The notes beneath the pieces are model-generated. The model had not been told where the DNA came from. It saw only the letters and a program-made list of their open reading frames with translations, and did no database searches. A program made the translations under genes and the position numbers. From contig SLFV01000379.1 of NCBI GenBank assembly GCA_007124075.1, positions 1-5,276 on the forward strand: 5,276 nt of DNA, in the 5' to 3' direction. This stretch comes from Roseimaritima sp. (GTDB lineage Bacteria > Planctomycetota > Planctomycetia > Pirellulales > Pirellulaceae). Positions within the stretch are counted from its first letter, which is position 1. Every line of letters starts with the position of its first letter. Of the stretch, positions 1-5,276 are shown piece by piece.

Positions 1-174
1 AAGAAACGGTTCCGGCTGACCGCGACGGGAAAGGCGATGCATCGCAGCAGTGGCACCAGCCACTTGGCGGCTCGGATGTCTCAGAAGCGGAAACGTAACC
101 TCCGCGGAACGACTTCGCTTGACACGTGCATGGAACCGATGATCCATGCCGCCCTCGGGAAATACAGCAGTTAA
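1..174 (+). CDS. rpmI: Large ribosomal subunit protein bL35, 3' part (5' end outside the window)
   Basis: Frame 1 is open from the first base to a TAA at 172-174 and encodes the last 57 residues of L35. The visible protein begins KKRF and continues with the family pattern: a TGKAMHRSSGTSHL-like segment, then the basic stretch QKRKRNLRG. L35 proteins are about 65 residues and start with a MPKxKTHKGAKKRF-type sequence, so only about 8-10 N-terminal residues are missing. L35 is a small, very basic protein of the 50S subunit that packs against 23S rRNA. The C-terminal tail, after the basic stretch, is the least conserved part. The gene is followed 185 nt later by rplT, the usual partner in infC-rpmI-rplT, so infC is expected immediately upstream of the window. 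The identity is secure; the start cannot be seen. Confidence 0.95.
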   Translation, partial: KKRFRLTATGKAMHRSSGTSHLAARMSQKRKRNLRGTTSLDTCMEPMIHAALGKYSS

Positions 175-217
175 GTTCCCTCGCGGATGTGCGTTGACCA
201 ATCTTAAGTTTGTCATT

Positions 218-266
218 CGGATCGACCTCGGTGAAGGCCTCACGGTCGGACCGCAATTGTTTTTTT
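218..266 (+). terminator. Terminator-like hairpin with T-run in the rpmI-rplT spacer (candidate attenuator)
   Basis: Arm 218-227 pairs with 244-253 in nine of ten positions, including one G-T wobble and one A-A mismatch. A three-base bulge (228-230) follows, then four more pairs (231-234 with 240-243) close a five-base loop (AGGCC). Seven T residues lie at 260-266. Six bases separate the stem base from the T-run, but ATT at 215-217 can pair with AAT at 255-257 by bulging one C, which brings the stem close to the T-run. The element lies inside a ribosomal operon, between rpmI and rplT, so full termination there would be unusual and conditional attenuation is more likely. That function is inferred; the base pairing is read directly. 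Confidence 0.55.
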
Positions 267-311
267 GAACCAAGTTAGCTGGGTTGTAACGGTCGCCTCT
301 GGGTGACGACC
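223..311 (+). promoter_or_regulatory. Four-segment alternative-pairing leader upstream of rplT
   Basis: The 5-mer CGACC occurs at 223-227 and 307-311, and its complement GGTCG occurs at 244-248 and 291-295. Pairing 1 with 2 forms the terminator-like hairpin. Pairing 3 with 4 forms a downstream hairpin; a competing register there pairs 292-297 with 302-307 over a TCTG loop. Segment 1 with 3, or 2 with 4, would be mutually exclusive with the terminator. This is the formal layout of an attenuator. L20 is known to repress its own operon through leader RNA, translationally in E. coli and by transcription attenuation in Bacillus, so L20 is a natural candidate ligand. Binding is inference only. Five-base matches can arise by chance in GC-rich sequence. 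Confidence 0.35.
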
Positions 312-331
312 TGACGCTAGCACTATTGGGG

Positions 332-350
332 TTTTCGGGTCCCGAAGGAG
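332..350 (+). promoter_or_regulatory. rplT ribosome binding site within a small hairpin
   Basis: AAGGAG at 345-350 is a strong Shine-Dalgarno sequence nine bases before the rplT ATG, and it fixes that start. The bases just before it, TTCGG at 334-338, pair perfectly with CCGAA at 342-346 over a three-base loop. Two T-G wobbles (332-333 with 347-348) extend the stem into the Shine-Dalgarno site. The hairpin would therefore partly hide the ribosome binding site. This may provide translational control of L20, though the stem is short and its stability was not calculated. Confidence 0.45.
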
Positions 351-359
351 TATTTCCTA

Positions 360-731
360 ATGCGTACGACAAAAGGTGCCGCAAGACGGCAGGCAAAAAA
401 GCGAGTTCTCAAGCGTGCCAAGGGCTACGTCGGTGGACGTCGCAAGCTGATCCGCACGGTCAAGGAGACCTTGTTGCGGTCGGGGGCGTTCGCATTTCGC
501 GACCGTCGCGTCCGCAAGCGTGACTTTCGCAAACTTTGGATTACGCGTCTGAACGCGGCGACGCGGATGCGTGACCTGCGCTACAGCGAATTCATCCACG
601 GTTTGAAATTAGCCAATATCGACCTTGATCGCAAAACGCTTTCGGAAATGGCGATCCATGATTCCGAGAGCTTTGACGCGATCTGCGAAAGGGTGAAAGC
701 CGCTTTGGCGGGGTCCAGCGTACCTGCATAG
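360..731 (+). CDS. rplT: Large ribosomal subunit protein bL20
   Basis: The 123-residue product matches L20 along its length (E. coli L20 is 118 residues). L20 binds 23S rRNA early and is needed for the first steps of 50S assembly. In many bacteria it also represses its own operon. The N-terminal half, residues 1-60, is the long basic extension with the motifs [12 protein letters not shown] and [15 protein letters not shown]. Residues 60-118 form the globular C-terminal domain, including [19 protein letters not shown] and [12 protein letters not shown]. The ATG is set by AAGGAG nine bases upstream. The protein starts MRTTKG rather than the MARVKRG-type start common in proteobacteria. It is preceded by rpmI and followed by pheS, the order known from E. 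coli. No damage or odd residues are seen. Confidence 0.97.
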   Translation: MRTTKGAARRQAKKRVLKRAKGYVGGRRKLIRTVKETLLRSGAFAFRDRRVRKRDFRKLWITRLNAATRMRDLRYSEFIHGLKLANIDLDRKTLSEMAIHDSESFDAICERVKAALAGSSVPA

Positions 732-796
732 CGTCCCTGGACGATACATCAATTGGGCTTCGCTCGCCTAGGGATTTGGGAGTTTGTGCCTTCAGG

Positions 797-907
797 ATGC
801 GTGTAGTCCGGTGCGTTAACGTTGCTGGTCGACGTTTGGGCTTTGGTGCGAGATGCGCCGTCCAATCTGTTGAACTGGTCGCCCCTCCAACGACTGCGAT
901 TCGATGA
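797..907 (+). CDS. Possible 36-codon leader ORF overlapping the pheS start
   Basis: An ATG at 797-799 opens a frame of 36 codons ending in TGA at 905-907. That stop overlaps the pheS start as ATGA (904-907). The product is arginine-rich, begins MRVVRCVNVAGRR and ends APPTTAIR. I recognise no family. GGGAG at 778-782 lies 14 bases before the ATG, rather far for a Shine-Dalgarno site. PheS itself has no visible ribosome binding site, so translation through this ORF could deliver ribosomes to pheS by termination-reinitiation. E. coli carries the pheM leader peptide in the same position, but pheM works through Phe codons and this ORF has only one Phe. It may equally be a chance open frame. Confidence 0.25.
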   Translation: MRVVRCVNVAGRRLGFGARCAVQSVELVAPPTTAIR

Positions 908-1926
908 GCTTGTCAGATTTTTTGGATTCGTTGCAAAAACTGCAACGCGATGCCCAGGAAGTGTTCGCGACAGTGACTTCGCAAGAATCACTGGAGGCGG
1001 CTCGTGTTCGTTTTTTGGGAGCGAAGAACGGGGCATTGAAGGAAATTCAGAAGCAGCTCGGTCGGATCGCAGCGGAAGATAAGCCTCAGGCCGGTCAAAG
1101 GTTGAATGAAATTAAGCGGTCGTTGGCCGACGCATTCCAGCAAGCCGCCACACTGCTGGAGGAACCGAGCGTCGCTGATGGCAAGGCGGTGGCGGCCCCA
1201 ACGCTGCCGGGAACTCCGCTGAAACTGGGGCACATCCATCCCGTGACTCAGACGATTGAACATCTGAAGGAGATCATGGGTCGGATGGGGTTTGCCACCG
1301 CAGAAGGTCCCGAAGTCGAAGATCCGTGGCACAATTTTGTCGCCTTGAATATTCCCGAAGATCACCCTGCCCGTGATCCTTTGGATAATTTTTACTTGGC
1401 GACCGCCAAAGGCAGCGTTGGTGAAGAAGGTTCTCAGTTGCTCCGCAGCCAGACTAGCACGGTCCAGATTCGAGTGATGGAAGTCAGGAGGCCTCCGATC
1501 CGGATTGTCTCGTTAGGGCGCGTTTACCGACCCGACGATCCCGACGCGACGCACTTTCCCATGTTTCATCAAATGGAAGGTTTGCTAATTGACCGCCAGG
1601 TCACGATGGCGCATTTGAAAACGGTCCTCCGAGTCTTTGCGACGAATTACTTAGGAAAGGACGTCTCGATCCGTTTTAGGCCTTCCTTTTTTCCGTTTAC
1701 GGAACCCAGTGTCGAGGTTGATTTCTGGTGGAATGATCAATGGATTGAATTTGGCGGTGCCGGGATGGTCGACCCTGCCGTATTAACAGCCGTTGGCTAC
1801 GACCCTGAGCAGGTTAGCGGATTTGCGTTTGGTTTGGGTGTCGAGCGATTATGTATGCGGCGGCACAACATCACCGACATACGCGACCTGTACAGTGGTG
1901 ATATGCGATTTCTGTCCCAGTTTTAG
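904..1926 (+). CDS. pheS: Phenylalanine--tRNA ligase, alpha subunit
   Basis: The 340-residue product is the catalytic alpha subunit of the (alpha-beta)2 synthetase, which activates phenylalanine with ATP and charges tRNA-Phe in the cytoplasm (E. coli PheS is 327 residues). Residues 1-90 form the N-terminal coiled-coil arm that contacts tRNA. The class II core follows: motif 1 around 127-165 (GPEVED, then DPLDNFYL), a substrate-binding segment RSQTSTVQIR (181-190), motif 2 at about 200-227 (GRVYRPDD, DATH, FHQMEG), the phenylalanine-pocket segment FFPFTEPSVEVDF (262-274), and motif 3 GFAFGLGVER (306-315). Ala308 corresponds to E. coli Ala294, which sets the size of the amino-acid pocket. The ATG is the only start: an in-frame TGA lies at 871-873 with no start codon between. 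No Shine-Dalgarno site is visible. The gene appears intact. Confidence 0.97.
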   Translation: MSLSDFLDSLQKLQRDAQEVFATVTSQESLEAARVRFLGAKNGALKEIQKQLGRIAAEDKPQAGQRLNEIKRSLADAFQQAATLLEEPSVADGKAVAAPTLPGTPLKLGHIHPVTQTIEHLKEIMGRMGFATAEGPEVEDPWHNFVALNIPEDHPARDPLDNFYLATAKGSVGEEGSQLLRSQTSTVQIRVMEVRRPPIRIVSLGRVYRPDDPDATHFPMFHQMEGLLIDRQVTMAHLKTVLRVFATNYLGKDVSIRFRPSFFPFTEPSVEVDFWWNDQWIEFGGAGMVDPAVLTAVGYDPEQVSGFAFGLGVERLCMRRHNITDIRDLYSGDMRFLSQF

Positions 1927-1966
1927 CCAATGATCCTTCTGTCCTCTGCGTGGGAGCAACCAAGCG

Positions 1967-2374
1967 ATGCAATATGGGTTCACCATCGTTTACGTTCCCG
2001 ATGTACCCTTGACCGTTGAATTCTACCGCAAGGCATTTGGGTTCAAGACCAGGTTTCTGCATCCCTCCCAGGAATACGCGGAACTGGCCACAGGGATGAC
2101 CCGATTGGCATTCGCCTCCCATCGTTTGGCTAAGGACAATCTGCCCGACGGGTTTCGACCGATCAGCTTGCGCGATCAACAGCCCTGCGGGATCGAGATC
2201 GCATTCATGGCGGACGATGTTCCCGCCGCAATGCAGCAGGCGATCGATGCGGGGGCCACATTGCTGGTCGACGCAGTGGTAAAGCCGTGGGGGCAAACGG
2301 TGGGATACGTGCGTGACATCAATGGTATGTTGATTGAAATCTGCAGCCCCATTCAAACTGCTGACTCCCTATAG
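1967..2374 (+). CDS. VOC-superfamily (glyoxalase/bleomycin-resistance fold) protein
   Basis: The 135-residue product has the two beta-alpha-beta-beta-beta units of the vicinal oxygen chelate fold. The first runs from about 3 to 50 (TIVYVPDVPLTVEFYRKAFGF, then YAELATGMTRLAFAS). The second runs from 75 to 127 (GIEIAFMADDVPAAMQQAIDAGA, then GYVRDINGMLIEICSP). Compared with glyoxalase I, which binds metal through His5, Glu56, His74 and Glu122 (E. coli numbering), this protein has Phe at position 5 and Glu77 and Glu124 near the last two ligands, while Glu39 may serve the second. It is therefore unlikely to be a classical GloA, and the substrate is unknown. GGGAG at 1952-1956 is a fair ribosome binding site 10 bases before the ATG. 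It sits 40 nt after pheS and 14 nt before pheT, so it is probably co-transcribed with both. There is no signal peptide or membrane segment. Confidence 0.85.
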   Translation: MQYGFTIVYVPDVPLTVEFYRKAFGFKTRFLHPSQEYAELATGMTRLAFASHRLAKDNLPDGFRPISLRDQQPCGIEIAFMADDVPAAMQQAIDAGATLLVDAVVKPWGQTVGYVRDINGMLIEICSPIQTADSL

Positions 2375-2388
2375 GATCGAAGTACGAA

Positions 2389-4458
2389 ATGATTGTCTCT
2401 TGGAAGTGGTTGCAGCGTTATCTGCGGCTGGAAATGTCGCCCGAGGAACTGGCGCAGCGATTAAGTCTTGCGGGATTGAATCATGAGGAAAGCCAGAGTG
2501 TCGGGGCCGATTTGGCGATTGACTTGGAGGTAACCAGCAATCGTGGTGATTGCCTGGGGCACATCGGCGTTGCTCGCGAGATCGCGGTGCTATACGACTT
2601 GCCGTTATCAGTGCCGGATCCGCAGCCCGCAGCGGTTGGCCCCGCGATTGGCCAGTCAATAGGCTTGGAACATCACTTCTCCGCTGCTTGCGCGCGTTAC
2701 ACCGCCAGGCTGATTCGCGATGTGCAAATCGGTCCTAGTCCGGACTGGTTGATCGAGTCACTGCAAAGCGTATTCTGGAAAAAACGTCGTGACGGCAGTT
2801 TGGAAAGCTACCAGCCGATCAACAATGTCGTTGACATCACCAACTACGTGCTAATGGAAAGCGGACAACCGTTACATGCCTTCGATTTTGGCAAACTGCG
2901 GGGCAAACAAATCATTGTTCGTCCCGCAGGTGACGGCGAGCTTTTGGAAGCAATTGATCACCGTACGTACGTGTTGGATTCGTCGGTCTGCGTGATTGCT
3001 GATCAACTCCAGCCGATTGCGATTGCGGGGGTGATGGGTGGCCGTTCCACGGAGGTGGATGCCCAGACGCGTGACGTTTTGATCGAAGCCGCCATTTTTT
3101 CACCGCTGTCCGTCCGCCGGACGGCTCGGAAACTGAAGTTGCACAGTCCGTCGTCGTATCGTTTTGAACGTCGAGTCGATCCGGCAGGTGTTGACTGGGC
3201 CAGTCGACGCTGTTGTGAATTGATCCTTCAGTGTGCCGGGGGCAAACTGGCTGCGGATTGTTTGGACAGTTCGCCGGAAGTTCCGGGACAACCTGCGGTG
3301 ACACTGCGGTGGTCGCAGTTGCCACGAGTGTTGGGGATCCAGATTGATCAAGCAGCCGTGCAACAGATTTTGACCGGTTTAGGCTGCCAGCAACAATCTA
3401 GTGACGCCACAGCGGTTGCGTGGATCCCTCCCTCCTGGCGGCATGACTTGACTCGCGAGGTCGATTTGGTGGAGGAAGTCGCGAGGATCTACGGCTATGA
3501 CAAGATCCCTGAAGACGTGTCGATCCCCGTTGCCGCCAGCGAAAAACGTCGTTTTGACGTGGCCGCAGAGCAATTACGGCATGTGCTGACCGCTGCCGGG
3601 ATTAGTGAAGCCATGACTCCCAGCGTGGTCATCGAACGTTTGGATGCAATGGTGTCCCCCTGGACCGAACGTCCCGCGTTGCAGACCCAGATCCCGATGC
3701 TGGAGGGAGCCCGACACCTGCGGCGTTCGTTGTTGCCAAGTCTAATTCAGTCTCGAGCGGCTAACTGGGCCGCGTCCAACACCGAAGCGGATCTGTTTGA
3801 ACTGGCGCATATTTATCTCCCTGGTGAAAAACCGGGCATGCTGCCGTCGGAACAATACTGTGTCGCATTTGTCATGGGTAGCGACTTTTACGTTGCCAAA
3901 GGGGTCGTTGAGGCAATCTTGCGGCGACTTGGGATCGCGCAACATCCGGTTGTTGTGCCCGAAAAAATTTCGGGACTGCATACGGAACTAGCAGCCCAGT
4001 TGCGGTTGGGAGATCGAGTGATTGGCGTTGTGGGCCAACTGGATGATCAGATCCGAATGCAACTCAAACTGCCCGCAGTCGTCGTCCTGGCTGAATTAGA
4101 CCTTGCTGTTCTTCTGGAGCACAGTTCCCTGGTGCCACAGTTCCGTCCTGTCAGTGCCTATCCCTCGATCCAGCGAGACCTGAATTTCATTGTTCAAGAA
4201 AGCGTCCGCTGGGCTGACTTGCAGAACAGTGTCCGCAGTGCTGTGGGCAGCGAATTGGTTGCGGTGCGGTATCGGGAAACCTACCGAGATCCCTCCAAAG
4301 ATGGCGAGAATCATAAACGCATTCTGCTCAGTGTTGACCTGCAGCGAAACGATGCAACCCTGACGGGTGACGAAGCCGATCTGATGATTGCGAGAATCGT
4401 TCAACAGTGTGAACGTCAACTGGGGGCCAGCCTGTTGGATGCTGTGCAAGGCAAATAA
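2389..4458 (+). CDS. pheT: Phenylalanine--tRNA ligase, beta subunit, short form lacking the EMAP-II/OB domain
   Basis: The 689-residue product is the beta subunit of phenylalanyl-tRNA synthetase, which binds tRNA and removes mischarged tyrosine. E. coli PheT is 795 residues. Domain B1 (1 to about 75) begins MIVSWKWLQRYL and continues with EVTSNRGDCLGHIGVAREIA. The OB-fold domain B2, normally inserted after LAGL, is absent: residues 27-41 run straight into the second half of B1. B3/B4 (about 95-295) holds the editing site with His163 (PLHAFD), Glu233 (VLIEAAIFSP) and Ser253, where E. coli has Thr354. B5 (about 300-378) ends DLVEEVARIYGYDKIP. The catalytic-like B6/B7 region spans about 385-575. 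The FDX-ACB anticodon-binding domain B8 (about 585-685) includes YPSIQRDLNFIV. AGGA at 2373-2376 overlaps the VOC stop codon and may act as a weak ribosome binding site. Confidence 0.96.
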   Translation: MIVSWKWLQRYLRLEMSPEELAQRLSLAGLNHEESQSVGADLAIDLEVTSNRGDCLGHIGVAREIAVLYDLPLSVPDPQPAAVGPAIGQSIGLEHHFSAACARYTARLIRDVQIGPSPDWLIESLQSVFWKKRRDGSLESYQPINNVVDITNYVLMESGQPLHAFDFGKLRGKQIIVRPAGDGELLEAIDHRTYVLDSSVCVIADQLQPIAIAGVMGGRSTEVDAQTRDVLIEAAIFSPLSVRRTARKLKLHSPSSYRFERRVDPAGVDWASRRCCELILQCAGGKLAADCLDSSPEVPGQPAVTLRWSQLPRVLGIQIDQAAVQQILTGLGCQQQSSDATAVAWIPPSWRHDLTREVDLVEEVARIYGYDKIPEDVSIPVAASEKRRFDVAAEQLRHVLTAAGISEAMTPSVVIERLDAMVSPWTERPALQTQIPMLEGARHLRRSLLPSLIQSRAANWAASNTEADLFELAHIYLPGEKPGMLPSEQYCVAFVMGSDFYVAKGVVEAILRRLGIAQHPVVVPEKISGLHTELAAQLRLGDRVIGVVGQLDDQIRMQLKLPAVVVLAELDLAVLLEHSSLVPQFRPVSAYPSIQRDLNFIVQESVRWADLQNSVRSAVGSELVAVRYRETYRDPSKDGENHKRILLSVDLQRNDATLTGDEADLMIARIVQQCERQLGASLLDAVQGK

Positions 4459-4467
4459 GTAAGGACT

Positions 4468-4499
4468 GGATTGCTTGAGAAAGGGTCGGTAATCCTTTT
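4468..4499 (+). terminator. Weak terminator candidate after pheT
   Basis: GGATT at 4468-4472 pairs with AATCC at 4491-4495, with an inner CTT/AAG pairing (4474-4476 with 4481-4483) around GAGA, followed by only four T residues (4496-4499). An alternative register pairs AAGGA at 4461-4465 with TCCTT at 4493-4497. It begins 9 nt after the pheT stop, the expected place for the end of the operon, but the stem is short, the loop long and the T-run poor. Confidence 0.3.
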
Positions 4500-4515
4500 A
4501 GCATTTCATCCCCTG

Positions 4516-4549
4516 CCGCGATTTTTTTGCATTGCGGATTATGTCGCGG
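4516..4549 (+). repeat. Inverted repeat with two competing pairings upstream of the transporter gene
   Basis: CCGCGA at 4516-4521 is matched perfectly by TCGCGG at 4544-4549. The same left arm, extended by one T, can instead pair with ATTGCGG at 4531-4537 (seven pairs, one wobble), leaving a T-rich loop that contains the tract 4522-4528. The two pairings exclude each other. The element lies about 180 nt before the transporter start. It could be a protein-binding site or an RNA structure; a T-run inside the loop rather than after the stem argues against a terminator. No convincing promoter boxes were found in the surrounding 4459-4730 spacer. Confidence 0.3.
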
Positions 4550-4667
4550 TTAGATGCCTGCAAATGGGGCAAAGTTCGGTTAAGCTATGCTCAGTTTGGC
4601 GCTCCGGTCGGTAGCAGGCGTGGAGGCAGCAATGCGGAAGGCACTTCGGCTGCGCTGAACACCGCCT

Positions 4668-4698
4668 GGTTCGTGAACCGAATCCACCACAGCATTCG
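4668..4698 (+). repeat. Small overlapping inverted repeats in the transporter 5' leader
   Basis: GGTTC at 4668-4672 is the inverse complement of GAACC at 4675-4679. The overlapping CGAAT at 4679-4683 is matched by ATTCG at 4694-4698. Both lie 33-63 nt before the ATG at 4731. They could form a short leader hairpin or an operator half-site pair. Five-base arms are weak evidence, and no regulator is identified. Confidence 0.2.
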
Positions 4699-4730
4699 AT
4701 TCTTCCCTCACCCCTACCTACTGAAACCCC

Positions 4731-5276
4731 ATGTCGAACAGCGAAGTCCTTGAACGCGAAGCCCAGATGTTGTTGGATGCCGACGCCGCAGGTGGGCTAA
4801 AGAAGTGGGGGTTGTATACGCGGTTGTCTGGTCCGGGTTGGTTGCAAGGTGCAATCACGCTGGGGGGCGGATCGCTGGCTGGTGCGTTGTATCTGGGCGT
4901 GATCATGGGTTACAACCTGATGTGGTTGCAGCCGTTAGCGATGATCCTCGGGGTGGTCATGCTTTCGGCGATCAGCTACGTCACCCTGTCGACCGGTTTG
5001 CGTCCGTTTCAATCGATCAAAACGCACGTCAGCCCCGCGCTGGCTTGGGGTTGGCTGATTGCCACGATGGCGGCCAATATTGTTTGGTGTTTGCCCCAAT
5101 TCGCGTTGGGCACCGCTGCAATTAAGCAAAACCTAGTGCCAGCGATCAATAACGATACCGGAACCATCATTGCCTCCGTCACGTTGTTGGTGGTCGCGAT
5201 GATCGTGGTCTGGTTTTACAACTCAGGCAATTGGGGAATCAAACTTTTCGAGATCATTTTGAAGGCGATGGTGGGA
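4731..5276 (+). CDS. Nramp-like (MntH-related) membrane transporter, 5' part
   Basis: The frame is open from ATG 4731 to the last base, giving 182 residues. An in-frame TGA at 4722-4724 leaves this ATG as the first possible start; no Shine-Dalgarno site is visible. After a hydrophilic N-terminus (1-32), four hydrophobic segments follow at about 34-60, 62-86, 103-128 and 145-163, and a fifth may begin near 170. The start of segment 1, GPGWLQGAITL, and the spacing to GYNLMW (60-65) align without gaps to Nramp helix 1 and the start of helix 2. Nramp proteins are proton-coupled importers of manganese, iron and related divalent metals. At the metal-binding DPGN position this protein has GGGS (45-48), so substrate and mechanism are uncertain. 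Helix 6, the other half of the metal site, lies outside the window. The gap from pheT suggests a separate transcription unit. Confidence 0.75.
   Translation, partial: MSNSEVLEREAQMLLDADAAGGLKKWGLYTRLSGPGWLQGAITLGGGSLAGALYLGVIMGYNLMWLQPLAMILGVVMLSAISYVTLSTGLRPFQSIKTHVSPALAWGWLIATMAANIVWCLPQFALGTAAIKQNLVPAINNDTGTIIASVTLLVVAMIVVWFYNSGNWGIKLFEIILKAMVG

Noticed and set aside
194..222. TTGACC followed 17 nt later by TCGGAT as a possible sigma-70 promoter for rplT
   Set aside because: The -10 box matches the consensus at too few positions, and it lies inside the terminator-like stem.
732..743. CGTCC/GGACG inverted repeat directly after the rplT stop
   Set aside because: The loop is too small for the full stem, no T-run follows, and it is unlikely to terminate transcription.
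1444..1473. Gln in the PheS segment RSQTSTVQIR, where Thermus PheS has a histidine that contacts substrate
   Set aside because: To my recollection, Gln also occurs at this position in enterobacterial PheS (RTQTSGVQIR type), so it is a normal family variant.
1871..2356. 161-codon minus-strand frame opposite the VOC gene
   Set aside because: It is the antisense shadow of a gene with clear domain structure, and its His- and Cys-rich product resembles no known protein.
4586..4591. TATGCT as a possible -10 box for the transporter gene
   Set aside because: There is no acceptable -35 box at 16-18 nt spacing; the sequence upstream is AATGGG.
4532..4753. 73-codon open frame upstream of and overlapping the transporter start
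   Set aside because: It overlaps a well-supported start in another frame, resembles no family I know, and covers the structured spacer.

Overview
The window looks like a vertically inherited housekeeping locus from a bacterium of the Planctomycetota, probably near the Pirellulales (Rhodopirellula and relatives). That placement is inference from the style of the L20 and PheT proteins, moderate GC content, weak or absent Shine-Dalgarno sites before several genes, and the kind of transporter at the right edge. No marker that would settle the taxonomy is present.

Layout, all on the + strand: the 3' part of rpmI (ribosomal protein L35, 1-174); a 185-nt structured spacer; rplT (L20, 360-731); a 172-nt spacer with a possible 36-codon leader ORF; pheS (904-1926); a small VOC-fold gene (1967-2374); pheT (2389-4458); a 272-nt spacer; and the 5' part of an Nramp-like membrane transporter (4731 to the right edge). 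The order rpmI-rplT-pheS-pheT is the classical translation cluster also found in Escherichia coli, where infC precedes rpmI. infC would be expected just left of this window.

The genes up to pheT serve translation. L35 and L20 are assembly proteins of the large ribosomal subunit, and PheS and PheT form the (alpha-beta)2 phenylalanyl-tRNA synthetase. The transporter lies beyond a likely transcription boundary and is probably an independent unit.

The points that stand out are: (1) PheT is only 689 residues and lacks the roughly 100-residue EMAP-II/OB-fold tRNA-binding domain normally inserted in domain B1; (2) a VOC-superfamily gene sits between pheS and pheT with tight spacing; (3) the rpmI-rplT spacer carries a terminator-like hairpin with a T-run, plus four complementary 5-mers that allow alternative pairings, and a second hairpin that would cover the rplT ribosome binding site; (4) the transporter has GGGS where Nramp proteins carry the metal-binding DPGN motif. 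I saw no mobile elements, CRISPR arrays, tRNA or rRNA genes. No wholly new multi-gene system is evident; the novelty is in domain architecture, an operon insertion and cis-regulatory structure.
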